From Anadara kagoshimensis (taxonomy: Eukaryota > Mollusca > Bivalvia > Arcoida > Arcidae), in NCBI GenBank assembly GCA_021292105.1, contig CM037871.1, forward strand, positions 33,806,997-33,870,996: DNA of 64,000 nt. Reading direction: 5' to 3'. The notes under the pieces were generated by a model, which had not been told where the DNA came from, did not search any database, and saw nothing but the letters and a program-made list of their open reading frames with translations. Both the position numbers and the translations under genes were made by a program. Of the stretch, positions 24,975-35,633 are shown in pieces; positions within the stretch are counted from its first letter, which is position 1, and the number at the start of each line of letters is the position of its first letter.

Positions 24975-25870
24975 ATCAAAAACAAACATACTGATCAATG
25001 TCTGAATCACAATATTTAGAGCAAAGTAAAAACTTTGAAACTGACAAATTAGGTTAAACACGTGGATATGTTCAGAATGATTTCTTTCTAATAAGAATTC
25101 TTTTGACTCCTGTAATCTAATGCTAAGTGTATGTTTTTTCTGATACCATTCTGCAGAGTCTCCTAGCTATACTAATTTCAATGTGTCGCGGATGACATGA
25201 CTCAAATGTGAGATATTGTTTTGTGTCCGTAGTTTTCTAGAAGATAACTGTTTAGGTTTTTGTTTACGATCTGTTTACTAGTACATCTAAGGCGGTAATT
25301 GAATGAGATCAGATTCCATTGTAAAAGAAATTGCAGGATGAAGTTCATTCAAGAAAGAATAGAATGAGTTTAGTGAATCTCTACCTTTTTTCCAAATGAT
25401 AAAACAGTCATCTAGGAATCTTTTCCGATTTGTTTCAATATAAGTTCTTCCAGACCGAATACTAGTAATAATTGTATTTGCTCATACTTATTTTCTTCCA
25501 AATATGCTAGGGTTAGTGTTGCATATGTTAGAACTAATTGTTTGTTTATTTTTTGTTATGGTTTTACAATTGAAACAAATAACGCCATTTACACACTCGT
25601 ATGCTCACACAAATTTTATTCCCATGACTGTTCCCATCTTTTGCTTGTAATGGTTATTATCAAAATTTACATAATTATGTTTAAAAATGAATTTTAGACA
25701 GTTGATGATGAAGTCTTTTTGTATTCTATCAGGCAAAAGTTGTGGGTGTTTGTTAAACCAATATTCTATGGTTTTTATTCCGAAATCATGCGGTATATTT
25801 GAATAACGATTCGTTACATCTAATGAAACTTAATGGAATTTCCCTTGTACAAACTCATGAACGAAACCAC
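24975..25870 (-). pseudogene. Second, divergent Penelope-like reverse transcriptase, decayed
   Basis: Minus-strand translation gives DVTNRYSNIPHDFGIKTIEY, then a block like G-T-x-M-G-x-K, then RFLDDCFIIW, the RT catalytic region, with stops between. It is clearly a different subfamily from the Y-I-D-D copies: the catalytic block reads L-D-D. It nevertheless ends in the same tail repeat (about 25070-24975). Confidence 0.75.
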
Positions 25871-26067
25871 AGATGGGCAAAGAGAAATCAAAGGGTCCCT
25901 TTTAAAACAAACTTAAGAGCCAAATGAAATGCAAACGAAGGAGTAGAACAATTCTCGATTATGACGTCATAATTACGTCATGTAAATTATATACAAAAAC
26001 AGATATATTCCGATAGTACTTTCACGATTATGGTGTTGAGGCTTCATATTTACTGTTTTTACTTCTT

Positions 26068-26155
26068 TAATATAATATAATATAATATAATATAATATAA
26101 TATAATATAATATAATATAATATAATATATATATATATAATATAATATAATATAA
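26068..26155. repeat. (TATAA)n microsatellite
   Basis: Pentamer array with an internal (AT)n patch. Confidence 0.95.
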
Positions 26156-26879
26156 TGATCAGAATTTAGTTTTATCACACCAAACTTCTATATATTTTAT
26201 TTGGGTAAAGAAGTTTTATTTATACCCTGTGTATATGATTGCTATGGAGACCATTACTTTACATCGATATAATTTAAATTCTGATCAGTAATGATTTGAA
26301 CAATCTTTGGTTTTAGTGGGTATACCTAACAGATTGCATAACCTGTTTTCAATTACCGGCGGCTGTCAAAGTCTCGTTGAGGATGTAATTCAATGCCACA
26401 AACACTCGTAAAGATGTAAATTCCTAAAATCCCTTCAAATAATGATCCGAATGACAATTACTACTTTGATGGAAACAAGATTAGTCGTTATAACAGCAGA
26501 CCTAATCTAATTACAATAACAGTATTAGTTTAAATCTAGAAATGTTGAACCTCAGTGTCATGACGATCATCTTAATACATAGAAAACCATCTTCAGAACA
26601 TAGTTCAAGGCACGTGTGTTTGTAGATATTCCTCCCGGTTATACATCTGCTCATGTATTTAGTTAAAACTACCCTCTGTATCATCTTGTTAATATTGGAG
26701 TTAATGCTGCTTAATTAAATATAATCTTATTTGTGAAACAAAGATTGCTTTTGGTATATTATGTATGTATTGCCAGAAGTCTGTTATACTGGACTTTTGT
26801 TATTCACTCTGATTTTGAATAAACACCGATGACAATTACAACCTTGAACTATAAACCACCAGTAAATAAAACAATAAAA

Positions 26880-27000
26880 ATAAAAAGATGAAATAAATAA
26901 ATAAATAATTAATTAATTAATTAATTAATAAAAATAATAAATAAATAAATAAATAAATAAAATAAATAAATAAAAATAAATAAAGTAAAGTAAAATAAAA

Positions 27001-27056
<56 letters not shown>

Positions 27057-27085
27057 AAATAAATATAGATAGATAGATAGATACA
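26880..27085. repeat. (TAAA)n-rich tract ending in (GATA)n
   Basis: AAAT/TAAA/TTAA tetramers for about 180 bp, then GATA units at about 27066-27082. The minus-strand hydrophobic frame here is an artefact of the repeat. Confidence 0.9.
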
Positions 27086-27889
27086 CACACAAGTAAATCT
27101 GATTGAACTTGACCCGATTTTAATCGTGTTTGTCATTCTATCATACAAAGATAATCAGAATATGAAGGCTTAGTAAGGAGAATAAGAGGTATAGATTGTA
27201 AAACTATTTATATTAAATACACAAACAATGACACGATCACCGTCCACGCCAGACTTAATAAATTAAAACAACCAATACCACTACATAATAAAGCAAAAAC
27301 AAAATAAATAAACGAACACAACACTTGACCAGATCAAAGCTACAACAACAAGAGCACTACAGAAAGATGCCAACATATTAACGCGAACATCACCATTTCA
27401 TGACAAAACGAAAAATTAAAACGGACCAGATCACTCCAAAATATAAGAAAAAATTAAAAAGGTCAAGCCATCTCGAAAGCAAAGCCAACATATTAAATCA
27501 TACAACAAGACTCCACAAGAAAGCAACTAAATAAAATCAAACAAGTCCATTCCAAAACAAATCGCAAACAAATTAAAAAACAAGACCCTTCCGGTCCATT
27601 CTAGAAAACAAGTGGATTAATTAAAACCAACATCACTCCGGTAAAATGCGAAGAAATTTCGACAATTGCGAGGCCACGACAGAACAACTTGGCGGAAAAA
27701 TTAAAAAAATATATGATGAAACTACGAAGACACCATATATGATAAAATGATCACTTTTGTAAATACGCAATCTGTTTATCTTGGTTCATAAACTGTATCA
27801 AAATACGTAAATCATGCGCTGGAAGCACCAGTTTCAGTTAATTTGTACTTCTTTTCTTCATGTTTTGACAAACACTTGTTTGAGGTTTT

Positions 27890-28020
27890 AAAATATGGCG
27901 TATGTATCTAGTTAAACAGAAGGTCCACCCGGCCTCCCTTTCGTGTTGGAAAATAAGTATTTTACTTTATTTGCTAAGTTTTTAATTCACTTTTGAGATT
28001 GTGATTTGAAGATGGACATT
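27890..28020 (+). repeat. Tail repeat directly upstream of a hammerhead repeat
   Basis: ATGTATCTAGTTAAACAG, CACCCGGCCTCCCTTTC and GAGATTGTGATTTGAAGATG, diverged. About 30 bp later the hammerhead repeat begins. Confidence 0.6.
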
Positions 28021-28196
28021 CAAGCATCTTTGTGTATAATAAATTTGCTGCAAGTTAAAACTTAAAATTCCTCGAAAACTAAGGCATACTGCCTCATGCA
28101 AAGTATTTCCGTACCTAAATTTGGTAAAATGTATTTTGGTCCTTTGGTATCGTTTCAACATCTTGAAAACAATTTTGGTTTTATTATTTTGGTTCA

Positions 28197-28242
28197 AGCA
28201 CTACTGATGTGGAATTGTATTCCGAAATGGCCGTCTAGTGTT
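28197..28242 (+). ncRNA. Hammerhead ribozyme motif, decayed (core change)
   Basis: Stem I, stem II and GTC are retained, but the core reads CTGATGT instead of CTGATGA and GAAAC has become GAAAT. Probably inactive. The surrounding repeat (about 28050-28275) follows directly on a tail repeat (27890-28020), which suggests the order tail then ribozyme repeat within one larger element. Confidence 0.72.
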
Positions 28243-29894
28243 GTAAAATTAAAACTTGCATAATATGTAATATATTATACGTTATACCTTTTTGTCCGCG
28301 CCATAAATATAGGTGTTTTGTTTTATAAATGAACTGCGATAAAAGCTAAAACTACGATGGATGCTATGTTTAATTATACATAACAAACAGAGAGGAAGAA
28401 ATAGAATAAGTAATAGGATAGATTTATTATTTTATCCGTATTAAAGCTGTTTTCGTTCCGAGCTTTTGTTTTATGCATGCCTGATAAAACTAGCTTTTAG
28501 TTAACTATTTTAATGGGTACATGTCAAGCGTGTCACGACGTTTGAGTCAATTAGGATTCCTTTGATCTGGTGGAGATGCCGCTTCTCAAAGATTTTATTT
28601 ACAGAGTATCCATCACTATCTTGATTTTCTCGCTAAAATTTCCATTTAAAACTAATGCTTTTCTGCTACAATATCTTTTATTTAACATCATTAGTCGAGT
28701 GTTATTTGTTTTATCACAATTTATGTTTTATTTTGTTTCACTTATCGGAACAAAACTCCGGAATGATTCTATGTCCAGGTAGTCAATTACGTACAGGTGA
28801 TTTTACAGTAAAGCTAGTGTGATTGCTATTCGTCACCAGAAATCTCTGGGGAGTACTTGGAATATAAAGTGTGTTTTCTACAGACAAATAAAATATTTAT
28901 CTATATTGTCATTTTAACATTGTCCAACAGGGACAAAATTGGCATTTAAAAGCTTGTATGTCATCACTGTTAACTGTGAGTAAACGTTACGCATTACCCT
29001 CAGAAAACAGCCGGCAATACCTGTTCTTATAATTAATTACGGTAATGACACTTTTATAAATATGACCAACAGAAATCAAATGTATGGATGGCGTTGTGAG
29101 CCACGTGGCCTTGTCTCTGGAGTAATCAGACAATGGAAAAAATAAGAAATTAACTCTATAATTGCTTATCAAAATCATGCAGAGATATAAGCAATAAGCA
29201 ATGATTAAATGAGACAATTCGACAGTAAAAATCTCAGACTATTCAGACTTACTGTAGAAAATTTGTCATGAGAAATCCTAAGGGGGGAGAAAAATTTCAA
29301 ATTACCATTCCTAAAACTTATCTGATAGTGGAAGAAATCAATTCATTTCAATATGTCAGCACTTGACTCAAATTAAAAGGCTTTGAGTTAAAATATGCCT
29401 TTTTTGAATCATCAATAATGAAAACCTGATACAAACCAACTTTATCATTCAGATAATGTGACAAAATCATCCAATTACCCTTAAAATTTAACAATTTTGA
29501 CAATTTAACCATATGGCGAGTTTAAATGATATCAAATGCAATTTACATAATCCGAAAAGGCGTCAAGTTACAAACCTTACATTTGTGAATTAATTTTATG
29601 CTTGAAAACATTCACATATAATCCTTCAATTTTGTGTAAAAACGTAAAATTAACCGTTAAATTAACCTGTAAACTTTCTTGAATTTAAAGGGAAATTTAA
29701 ATACCTTAAGAGATTTTTTATTGACTAAACTGTATTTTAAACTAAAATTATTTTATCTGATGTTTAAATAGGGTTGTTTTTTAAAACTGCACTTGTTTAG
29801 TTAAGTTAACATAATTTTATAATATCACAGTTTGCTGTTTTATGGAGGACATGTAGTTCAACAACACTGATCAACATAAACCTCCTGCTTTAAA

Positions 29895-30220
29895 GACCAC
29901 CACGGTAGCTAAGTTGGTAGAGTGCTCGCCCCGTAAATGGGAGGTCGTGGGTGCGAACCCCGGATGGGTCTGACCCAAGACTTGAAAGTGCGTAGTGACT
30001 GTTCTTTTGCCAAGCAATCGGCATTACTAAATGAAAGTCACGGTTCTTTCGGATGATTGAAATAAAACGAAATCTCTTTGTACTGGCCTGTCACGATAAA
30101 GAACCAGGCACATGCAAAATTCCTACACCTTCGTCTATATCTGACGACGTCTCGATATAAGTGAAATGATCTTGACGGGACATTGAACACCATTACTCAG
30201 CTCAACTCAACTCAACTCAA
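29895..30220 (+). mobile_element. tRNA-derived SINE with 10-bp target duplication
   Basis: tRNA-like head with A box (GTAGCTAAGTTGG) and B box (GGTGCGAACCC), a conserved body (AGTGACTGTTCTTTTGCCAA), a tail with CTCGATATAAGTGAAATGAT, and (CTCAA)n at the end. A perfect CTGCTTTAAA lies on both sides (29885-29894 and 30221-30230). Not a tRNA gene: the cloverleaf is imperfect and the body follows. Confidence 0.9.
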
Positions 30221-30255
30221 CTGCTTTAAATTTGATTTCAATTTGAATAACAACA

Positions 30256-30515
30256 GGCCCCGGTTTCACAATCATTCCTTTACTAAGATTTTCCTTAACT
30301 TAAATTTAGCAAATTTTGTTAATCTCATTTTGGAACTACAGGTGAATACTTTTTTTCAAAACTAAATGCAAATGTTTTAATCTAGTAGTTATCTTAAAAA
30401 TGACACCTTAAATTCCTGAATTTGTTGAAAATTAACAAAATTATAAAGATTTGAAATTTTGCAAGATTTAAGTTAAGGAAAATCTTAGCTAAGGAATGAT
30501 TGTGAAACCGGAGCC
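30256..30515. mobile_element. Foldback MITE with GGCCCCGGTTTCACAATC termini
   Basis: Starts GGCCCCGGTTTCACAATCAT and ends with the inverse, ATGATTGTGAAACCGGAGCC. Complementarity runs about 55 bp inward (CTAAGATTTTCCTTAACTTA). No coding sequence. Confidence 0.82.
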
Positions 30516-30663
30516 AGGATATTTATTATTTTTACTCATTAATTAAACCAATGCTGTTTATTGTAATAAGCACATTATTTAATCATTCTGAAATTCCTGA
30601 AAAATTAAGGTATGCTCCCTCATTTGCATGAAAAGTGTTTCCTTAGCTAAAGTTGGTAAAATA

Positions 30664-31717
30664 CAGTCATTCCACAAAGAAACGGCTTACGACACCCCCT
30701 AATTTCCAAAAATAAACGCCACTCTTAATACAATAATAGTAAGAGCAAGAATACAAATAAAACAAAATGCATTTCATTTAGAAGTGATTTTCTTAGAATC
30801 GGTGACATCGCTTGGTGTGGACACAAGCTAATTTACAGCTAGTATTTTGTAGAAGCACCTTTAGCTTGCATCACAGCTCTAACACGATGAGGCAGTGTAC
30901 AATACACATGTTGATTTCCTGATTTCTTGATCTGATACCAGTAACTCTTAACAGACTGTCAAAGCTCTGTTGACGATATCGGGCCATCCACGGCTACTTT
31001 CTCAACCTTACCCTGTGACAATGATATAAAAAGAATCATGATTAGTCGTCAAACACATGAACGCTTTCGCAGTTCTTGTACGCAAATTACATTTAAAAAT
31101 CGTGCCCAAGTTCTTGTCTGAAAAATTATTTCATATCATTGTGTAGGTGTACTCAAGAAGGTTACTGACACTTTGAATGTCACGGCTAGCATACAAATAT
31201 TATAAATGATTTACAAATTCAGTAAAAATGCTTCGTTTTCCTCGAAAAACAATTCATACTTCAGCAAGATCTTGTTGTCGATTCATCTACATTGACTCAG
31301 TAGTTTCTTGAAACGATTAACATTTCTATCCTTGATCGGCCTAGAATTTCTCTTTATATGAGTCAAATTGAAAATTGTGGGACTCCCTTAAAATGAAAGT
31401 AGCCGAAAATAGTCCAAAATCGTCAACAGAGTCTGTTAAGAGACACTGATATTAGATCAAGAAAACAGAAAGACAAAATTTGTATTTCACATAACCTCAT
31501 CGTGTTAGAGCTGGCATTTAAGTAACAAGTGCGTCTACAAAATACCAGCTGTAAATTAGCTTGTATTGATACCAAATAATGTCACAAAATCTAAGTAAAT
31601 CACTTTTAAATGAAACACATTTCGTTTTATTTGTATGTTCGTTCTTACCATTATTGTTTTATGGGTGACGTTTCTTCATGGAAATTAGGGGGCAACGTTT
31701 CTCTGTGAAATGATCTG
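30664..31717. mobile_element. Tc1/mariner derivative with ~330-bp inverted arms
   Basis: Starts TA/CAGTCATTCCACAAAG and ends TGTGAAATGATCTG/TA, so TIRs with a TA duplication. The left arm (to about 31000) and right arm (from about 31400) are inverted copies, each holding the 3' end of a transposase gene. The middle, about 31010-31400, shows no recognisable transposase. It splits a hammerhead repeat. Confidence 0.82.
30839..31003 (-). pseudogene. Tc1/mariner transposase, C-terminal fragment
   Basis: Minus strand reads QSVKSYWYQIKKSG and then LPHRVRAVMQAKGASTKY followed by a stop at 30839-30841. This is the standard C-terminal end of Tc1/mariner transposases (M-P-x-R-x-x-A-V-I-x-A-K-G-G-x-T-K-Y). 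One in-frame stop (TGA, probably from a Trp codon) precedes it. The catalytic DDE residues are not in this fragment. A second, more decayed copy lies inverted at about 31420-31560. Confidence 0.82.
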
Positions 31718-31784
31718 TATATATTTGTCCTTTGGATATTTTTTCAACATCTTGAAAAAAAAATGGTTTTACAATTTTGATCAA

Positions 31785-31830
31785 AGCACTACTTATGGGG
31801 AATTGTATTGCGAAACGGCCGTCTAGTGCT
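31785..31830 (+). ncRNA. Hammerhead ribozyme motif, decayed
   Basis: Stem I AGCACTA/TAGTGCT is perfect and GAAAC..GTC is kept, but the first core segment reads CTTATGG and stem II has a mismatch. Expected to be inactive. The host repeat is split by a Tc1/mariner derivative (30664-31717); its left part is at about 30585-30663. Confidence 0.7.
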
Positions 31831-32084
31831 GTAAAATTAAAACTAGTATAATATATAATCAAAACAATCAAAATGTACATGACATATATATTTTACTTTT
31901 AAACGGTAAAAGTAGAACTACATTTTTAAATTGTTCCAGAATTACCTCTAAATATTTACATTTTAAGACCAGTATGCTCCAGACATCGTGTAGAATAAGT
32001 AACATTATGATACGATTGGCTAAATGCAGGGCCTTGGACTTAAGTGCGAGATCACTGATCACAATGTCTCTCATCGCTTAGGTT

Positions 32085-32220
32085 GGAGGCGATCGTAGTG
32101 TAGAAGTGTCCGTTTGCTTGTCTGAGGTCAGTGGCTTTCCTCCAACACTAGGTTTACTTCACCATCCAAAACTGACCGCCTCGATATAAGTGGCAGAATT
32201 AAACCGGGTCGTAAAATCCA
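32085..32220 (+). mobile_element. SINE-like fragment
   Basis: CCGCCTCGATATAAGTGGCA and AACCGGGTCGTAAAA resemble the SINE tail; the head is not recognisable. Confidence 0.45.
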
Positions 32221-32459
32221 TTTCTAATTACTCATCATTCCTATCTTCTTTTAACCTTTATCTTCTCTGTTGTTTAATTTATTATTGATTTTATTTTGCG
32301 CTTACATTACTTTGCAACTTGCTAGACTAGGGGATGTCTAGTCGCTTGCTTTGAACTGCACTTATATGTCTAGAAGATTCCATATGGAATGACAAGATGA
32401 ACATCTCGGGACCAATCACCGCATGTTGTTAGCTATTACTTAGCCTCCGGTGCATCAGA

Positions 32460-32815
32460 AAAGGACCCTTCTTTGTTTAATTGCTATTAAGAACTTTATA
32501 CAATGAAGCAAGCTGCTTGTAATGGTATTGAATCAGGGATATTGCAAAACTAGGCTTATCACAGACCTTAAAAAAGACATTGCCTTTATAACAATATTGA
32601 ATGATGTCTCTGTTTTCAAATTATTCTAGAAATATGAGACGTTCCATAGTTCTCTATTTTGATTCCACACATCGACTATAGGGGTTATAGGTAGATAAAC
32701 AGGGGTTTACCTTTTCGGAGCACCAAGCCCCTCTTTCTTTGTGAGAGTCTACATGTTTATCTTAATTTGCTTGTTTTAATGTATGTTTATGTTTGTTTAT
32801 CTGCATGTTTTTATG
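32460..32815 (+). repeat. Tail repeat with adjoining RT 3' sequence, decayed
   Basis: Plus-orientation relative of 36960-37275: GAAGCAAGCTGCTTGTAATG, ATAACAATATTGAATGATGT, AGATAAACAGGGGTTTACC and GTTTATGTTTGTT. Many substitutions. Confidence 0.6.
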
Positions 32816-33189
32816 GGTAAGTTAATAAATTTTAATTGTCGGTTTGATAAAGAATAAAATGAAAAAAAATTTATTAACTTTTAGGAATCTTTTTGGGAAC
32901 AGGGATAGCATGGTTAACTATACAATGTTCATAGCATTCAATATTAATCCCTGGAGACTGCTTTACACAGGAAATAATAGGATAGTTCCAGAAGAATTCC
33001 TCCTAGTTTCTTTTTAAAAAGCATAAATTCTAGAAATACAGTTCACTTTTTAGCTCCGTTTCTGTTTTAATAGCATAATAAAGTTACTTTCTGATTTTAT
33101 TATAATTAATGTTGTGATCAGACACAGTCTTGTGTCTTGTTTCTTTGTACATCTGCTTCTCCTACTAACAGTGTACTAGTATTTGTTCT

Positions 33190-33560
33190 ATAATCAAAAA
33201 CAAACATACTAAGTAAAAACTCTGGAACTGACAAGTTAGGTTAGACACGTGAACTTCCACCAGGGAAGTGAGACCGGGTGCTCCGGAAGGGTAAACACCT
33301 CATTTTAGCTAGCTACACCCGCCACGTGTGTATTCAAAATTGTGTGAAAGAAACATGGAACTATGGGACGTCAATAAGTTTTGACAGAACTTATTCCCAC
33401 TTCTTATCTTTATATAAGCAAGCTGGTTTGAAATAAATTGTTGACTTGGAGATATTGCAAGCCTATGATTACCAAAGCCCTGAAAAGGTTTTATAACCGT
33501 CATCACAATAGTGTGTATAAGTATTATGATCTCTGTATTCAAAATTTTCTTGGATATTTT
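33190..33560 (-). repeat. Tail repeat with adjoining RT 3' sequence
   Basis: AATCAAAAACAAACATACTA, CACGTGAACTTCCACCAGGG, GCCACGTGTGT and TTTTATAACCGTCATCAC are recognised in order. No open frame of interest. Confidence 0.75.
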
Positions 33561-34420
33561 AGCGTCCCGTAGCGCTATATCCCATTAATTCTCAATTTGT
33601 TTTTGCACATGGTGGATGTAAATGAAGTTAGATAGACAACTTTCAGTTTTTGGTGCACTTAGCATCATTAACTTGATCGAAGTTTTTTATTTTATTTAAA
33701 ATATTTTAATTTAAGCGTTTTTTAAGTGTTTGCTTGTTCTGGAAATTTTATTTGGACCTGAACACTATGTTTCTTTTTTATATGTGTGGTATATTGATTT
33801 TTAAAATCTAAATCTTATTTTATTCGAAGTACATTTCTTCATTTCATCGCAAATTACAGTTTACTGAATGCCTTAAAAACTATGCGTCATTTCACGTGTT
33901 GATTGAAATTAATAAGGGAATGTGAAAATAAAACACCATACCAGGCATTCGCATATTGAGCATTTTCGCCTGTGTTCTTTCCAGCATTTTACCTACACCA
34001 GGCGCAAATCGTTCAAATTCAATATATATAAAATGCGCTTTCAATTGATGCCAGTTCGAGACATGTGACAGGTAAAAGTATAATAAAACACCAACTCATG
34101 TTTTTTGTTTTAATATAAATTATTTTACCACTGGATTCCACATATTAACAATTAAAATAACCTTTTAACAAAGTACTATATCTATAACAAGATAAAAAAA
34201 CTTATATAAAGTAAAATAAAAAATAATAAGTATAGCACAAGTTATGAACATAACATAAAATACATATTAAGTATATAAGAAATGCATGAAGGGGGAAGTA
34301 AGCATGTGTATAAGGTTTGTCCTCAAAAAGGAATCTGGATTCAGCTGCCCGTCTAGAATAGCGTCTTAATCTTTTATTATTCAAAATAGCCTAAATTGGA
34401 TTTTTTATAGTACACCAAAT

Positions 34421-34736
34421 CCCAGTTTCACAAACATTCTTTAATACCAGTCTTAATTTTACAGCACTAGACGGTCGTTTCAGAATACAATTCCTCATTA
34501 TTAGTGTTGAAAAGAAGCCCAAAGGACCAAAATATAAATTAAGATTTTCCTTAAATTTAGAAAATTATTTGGCAATCTCTGATAGAACTATGGATGATCA
34601 TGTTTAAAGGAACTAAATACAGATGTTAAAAGCTTGAATTAATATTCAAATGGCACCTAACATTCGCCGAATTATTAGGATTTCAAATTTGCCATATTTA
34701 ATTTTAGGTATAAGGAATGATTGTGAAACCGGGACC
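34421..34736. mobile_element. Foldback MITE interrupted by a hammerhead repeat
   Basis: Ends CCCAGTTTCACAAACATTC and GGAATGATTGTGAAACCGGG as in 30256-30515. Between about 34447 and 34546 it carries a minus-strand hammerhead repeat, after which the MITE resumes at AAGATTTTCCTTAAATTTAG. Confidence 0.78.
34463..34508 (-). ncRNA. Hammerhead ribozyme motif, decayed, nested in a MITE
   Basis: Minus strand: GAAAC..GTC and the 3' strand of stem I are retained, but CTGATGA has become ATAATGA. The repeat copy (about 34447-34546) interrupts a foldback MITE (34421-34736). Confidence 0.65.
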
Positions 34737-35199
34737 AGCCATCATCTAACTGTGAAATTTTGTTTTACCGAGTAACAGGCCATACAACAATACGTCAATA
34801 ATTCATGCACTTCTGAGTAAACTCTTGTTTAATTCTAGAAAAAAAGAACAACATCAAAGCGCCATAATTTTAACCAAATGTTGGAGGTAATTATTTTCAA
34901 ATAAAGATCATACATGTAATTATTACAATATGATACAAAGTAAAGTCATATTTATTCATATTCTTAATATGAATTTATTGTACACATCATTTATGGTCAT
35001 TCATGGACATATCTTTTTTTATTTTGCTATCTGACCCCGTCATGATGCATTACATAAAATCTAACGCAATGCGATACGCTGGATGCATTGTCAATAAAAT
35101 TGTCAACCGAATGTGTATGCACTTGCACAATACTGCCATGACGAGAAAGTAATATCTTAGACGTAGTCGACACTTTTGCATCATGGACATCGGCATGTC

Positions 35200-35575
35200 T
35201 TCATCTATATGAGTGGTCTATTAATGAGGATTATGTTTCGACTTTTGGCGTAATTTCTTTAATGAAGACACAGTTTCAACATTGACATAATATATTCATC
35301 TTTGAGTGGTATTTTAATGACGAAAGTATTTGGTCTTAACGCAATTTATTCATGACGACATAGTTTCATCATTGACGTTTCATCTTCATCTTTGAGTGGT
35401 CTTTTAATTATTGAGGTTAATTTTTTTCTCCTTGACGCAATTTCTTCATGAGGACACATATTCATCATGGCATATGTTTATCTTTGAGTGGTATTTGACC
35501 TCACAATGGAGATTATGATCCTCTTTGGTGTAATACTTTCATGGGGACACATTTTCATCTTTATATGTACATTCA
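35200..35575. repeat. Four ~92-bp degenerate tandem units covering the SKOR stop codon and 3' UTR
   Basis: The word GAGTGGT recurs at 35211, 35304, 35394 and 35486 (spacings 93, 90 and 92), each followed by a related GACGCAATTTCTTCATG-like segment and a GACACA..TTCATC segment. The unit nearest the gene includes the SKOR stop codon and final codons. A minus-strand AATAAA at 35345-35350 lies within a unit and is a candidate polyadenylation signal. Confidence 0.75.
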
Positions 35576-35633
35576 TCACATTGTTTTGATGCTAACATCT
35601 TGCAGGAGAAATTATGAAGAGCATCATGGGCCT
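35539..35633 (-). CDS. SKOR: SKOR terminal exon with stop codon
   Basis: Acceptor ATTTTAG on the minus strand, then 2 bases completing a phase-1 codon and 31 codons to a TGA at 35539-35541. It encodes AHDALHNFSCKML, the most recognisable part of the SKOR C-terminus, then a short Cys-containing tail (KQCDECTYKDENVSP). The last ten or so codons lie inside the first (transcript order) unit of a roughly 92-bp tandem repeat that continues into the 3' flank, so the present C-terminal end may have been shaped by that repeat. Confidence 0.93.

Noticed and set aside
26921..27148. 75-codon hydrophobic minus-strand frame
   Set aside because: Product of the (TAAA)n tract; no sequence complexity.
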